Shown one piece after another: positions 32,256-34,103 of a DNA stretch of 34,103 bases. Positions within the stretch are counted from its first letter, which is position 1. Every line of letters begins with the position of its first letter. This DNA comes from Ignavibacteriales bacterium (lineage in GTDB: Bacteria; Bacteroidota; Ignavibacteria; T3Sed10-11). Location: positions 1 through 34,103 of the forward strand of contig PWTU01000097.1 of assembly GCA_003562775.1 (NCBI GenBank), written 5' to 3'. Below the pieces are notes generated by a model. It ran no database searches. It was not told where the DNA came from and saw only the letters and a list, made by a program, of their open reading frames with translations. The translations under genes were made by a program, and so were the position numbers.

Positions 32256-34034
32256 ATGACCGATCAAATAATCGTTTTTGCAACTTTAGTTACCGCACTC
32301 ATCCTGTTCATCTGGGGAAAATGGCGATACGATATTGTTGCATTGCTTGCGCTTATTATAGTGACTATTTCAGGGTTGGTTACGGTAGAAAATGCATTTT
32401 CCGGATTCGGCCATCCTGCGGTTATTACCGTTGCTGCTATACTTGTGATAAGTAAAAGTATATTCAATTCGGGGCTTGCCGAAATCGCATCAAAATGGTT
32501 TGAGAAACTTGGTAAGAATGTTTTTTTGCAGGTGGTCGTTCTTACCGGCTTTGTGACATTAATTTCGGGATTTATGAACAATATCGGTGCGCTTGCGTTG
32601 ATGTTGCCGGTAGCATTACAGATCGCACGAAAATCCGGTAATCCCCCGTCGATATTGCTTATGCCATTGGCTTTCGGGTCGTTGCTCGGCGGTCTGATGA
32701 CTATGATCGGAACGCCGCCGAATATCATAGTCGCAATGTTTCGCGCCGAAGGGGTGGGAGAGCCGTTTCGGATGTTCGATTTTACGCCGGTCGGTGCAGG
32801 TGTTGCGATAACGGGTGTTGTTTTTATCGCACTTATCGGATGGAGATTGCTTCCACACAGAACAGGGAAAACTTCACCGGAAGATCTTTTTCACATCGAG
32901 GATTATATTACCGAAGTGAAGATAGAACCGGAGTCGCCGCTGATCAATAATCAAATTCGTGGTATGAAATTTCCGACAGGAGTAGATGTCAATATTATCG
33001 GCATTATCCGCCAGGGTCGCAAACTTGTCGCCCGTGCCGGTTTTGAAAAGTTAAGAAAGGGAGACAAATTAATCGTAGAAGCCGATTCGGATAATTTAAA
33101 AGAATTCATCAATTGGGGTAAACTCAAATTAGCCGGCAGTAAAAAAATCGACCGGGAAAAACTGGGAACCGATGAAGTGACAATTATGGAAGCAGTTGTG
33201 ATGGAGGGCTCGACGATGATAAAAAGCACTGCAATCGATTTGAATTTACGAAACCGGTTCGGCATTAATCTCCTCGCAATATCACGAAAAGGTGAAAGAA
33301 TAGTTGAGCGACTCGGCAGAATCAAATTTTCTCCTGGTGATGTACTGTTATTGAGCGGTCCAATCGATATTATACATCAAATACTGAAAGAATTGCGTTG
33401 TTTACCATTGGCGGAAAGAAAATTGAAAATCGGAACGGAACGACGGGTGGTCAAAGCCGCCTCCATTTTCGGAGCAGCAATTCTTAGTGCTACCTTCGGA
33501 TTATTATCGGTGCAGCTCGCTTTTGTCATTGCGGCAGTAGTAATGGTGCTTACAAATTTAATTTCAGTACGCGAACTCTATGAAAGTATCGATTGGCCGA
33601 TCATAATACTACTCGGTGCAATGATACCGGTCGGACAGGCGCTTGAAACAAGCGGGGGGGCTGAGACAATTGCATCTCAATTACTTATGCTTTCAGGACA
33701 AATGCCGGCCGTCGCGACAATCGTTATACTTCTTGTGGTGACAATGTTTCTTTCGGATATAATAAACAATGCAGCAGCGGCAGTTTTAATGTCACCAATT
33801 GCATTCAATCTTGCCAATGCAATGGGGGCATCGCCGGATCCATTCCTAATATGCGTTGCTTTAGGCGCATCCTGTGCATTCCTCACCCCGATCGGACACC
33901 AATCCAACACGCTCGTCATGGGGCCCGGCGGTTATCACTTCGGCGATTACTGGAAGATGGGTTTGCCGCTTGAAATATTAATTATTCTTGTCGGCACACC
34001 GCTCATAATTTGGTTTTGGCCTTTGGGAATATGA
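32256..34034 (+). CDS. SLC13-family (DASS/ArsB-NhaD superfamily) permease with two TrkA-C domains
   Basis: 592 aa from ATG 32256; the longer GTG start (32223) lies in the right operator palindrome and upstream of the predicted transcript, so it is rejected. Membrane helices run from about residues 3-210. Two soluble TrkA_C-like domains follow (roughly 225-305 and 310-390, each with the GDxL pattern, RKGDKLIVEA and FSPGDVLLLS). A second membrane half follows. Repeated hairpin signatures occur in both halves: GFMNNIGALALMLPVA with GTPPN, and SDIINNAAAAVLMSPIA with PIGHQSNTLV. The SLC13 family transports dicarboxylates, sulfate or citrate with Na+; substrate cannot be told. The palindrome pair upstream suggests dedicated substrate-responsive control. 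Confidence 0.9.
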   Translation: MTDQIIVFATLVTALILFIWGKWRYDIVALLALIIVTISGLVTVENAFSGFGHPAVITVAAILVISKSIFNSGLAEIASKWFEKLGKNVFLQVVVLTGFVTLISGFMNNIGALALMLPVALQIARKSGNPPSILLMPLAFGSLLGGLMTMIGTPPNIIVAMFRAEGVGEPFRMFDFTPVGAGVAITGVVFIALIGWRLLPHRTGKTSPEDLFHIEDYITEVKIEPESPLINNQIRGMKFPTGVDVNIIGIIRQGRKLVARAGFEKLRKGDKLIVEADSDNLKEFINWGKLKLAGSKKIDREKLGTDEVTIMEAVVMEGSTMIKSTAIDLNLRNRFGINLLAISRKGERIVERLGRIKFSPGDVLLLSGPIDIIHQILKELRCLPLAERKLKIGTERRVVKAASIFGAAILSATFGLLSVQLAFVIAAVVMVLTNLISVRELYESIDWPIIILLGAMIPVGQALETSGGAETIASQLLMLSGQMPAVATIVILLVVTMFLSDIINNAAAAVLMSPIAFNLANAMGASPDPFLICVALGASCAFLTPIGHQSNTLVMGPGGYHFGDYWKMGLPLEILIILVGTPLIIWFWPLGI

Positions 34035-34103
34035 AGCCATAGATCAGACTTCAGCGAAAGATATCACGGATTTGCATCTTATCGTATAGTTTATAAATTG
34101 GAA

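Noticed and set aside
1-34103. Avoidance of the presumed GCCGGC restriction site
   Set aside because: At least eight GCCGGC sites were found by eye (4635, 19981, 22022, 22175, 25734, 30874, 33132 and 33704), so no avoidance is apparent.
1-34103. tRNA genes, rRNA, CRISPR arrays, insertion sequences or phage genes
   Set aside because: No T-loop-like tRNA signatures, spaced direct repeats, transposase or integrase motifs were seen in the gaps or frames. Short gaps could still hide small RNAs.

Overview
The window looks like a chromosomal segment of a Gram-negative anaerobe or facultative anaerobe from an uncultured lineage. A placement in the Fibrobacteres-Chlorobi-Bacteroidetes superphylum or a neighbouring candidate phylum is a guess. 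It rests on exported Asp-box and Ig-like proteins, a probable outer-membrane barrel, mostly weak Shine-Dalgarno sequences, and complex I genes split from their usual operon. No rRNA, tRNA, CRISPR array, transposase or phage gene was seen.

Left part (1-9706). Leftward genes encode an Asp-box exported protein (cut by the window edge), an Ig-like lipoprotein candidate, an M50 site-2 protease and a 77-aa secreted protein with its own terminator. The 383-bp gap 2826-3208 holds a perfect CRP-consensus palindrome and three successive stem-loops. It precedes a rightward set: a polytopic membrane protein, a heavily overlapping 66-aa membrane protein, and a sigma-54-activator-like AAA+ protein that has lost the GAFTGA loop. 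A convergent terminator follows. Next come a leftward glycosyltransferase/outer-membrane-protein pair, then rightward uridine kinase and an M16 peptidase.

Middle (9760-18174). Alanine dehydrogenase is followed by an isolated complex I trio, nuoG-nuoH-nuoI. A compact restriction-modification pair comes next: an NgoMIV-family endonuclease coupled to an amino-methyltransferase of TSPPY type, where the characterised NgoMIV partner is an m5C enzyme. After it lies the YifB/ComM-type AAA+ protein.

Hydrogenase region (18408-28824). This is the highlight. A full group 3d NAD-linked [NiFe] hydrogenase (hoxEFUYH plus protease hoxW) runs with a 14-bp gap into a full group 3b NADP-linked (sulf)hydrogenase (hydB, a cyclic-nucleotide-binding-domain gene, hydG, hydD, hydA plus its own protease). 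All are on one strand with overlapping or near-touching genes, so co-transcription is likely. Together they could exchange electrons between the NADH, H2 and NADPH pools. A repeated ATTGGAAT motif surrounds and sits inside the candidate hox promoter.

Right part (28881-34034). Isoprenylcysteine-methyltransferase-like protein, NAD-type isocitrate dehydrogenase, a strong intergenic hairpin, tRNA-dihydrouridine synthase, a PAP2-like membrane protein and an SLC13-type permease with TrkA-C domains. The permease promoter is bracketed by two near-identical palindromes (GTGC-N3-GCAC).
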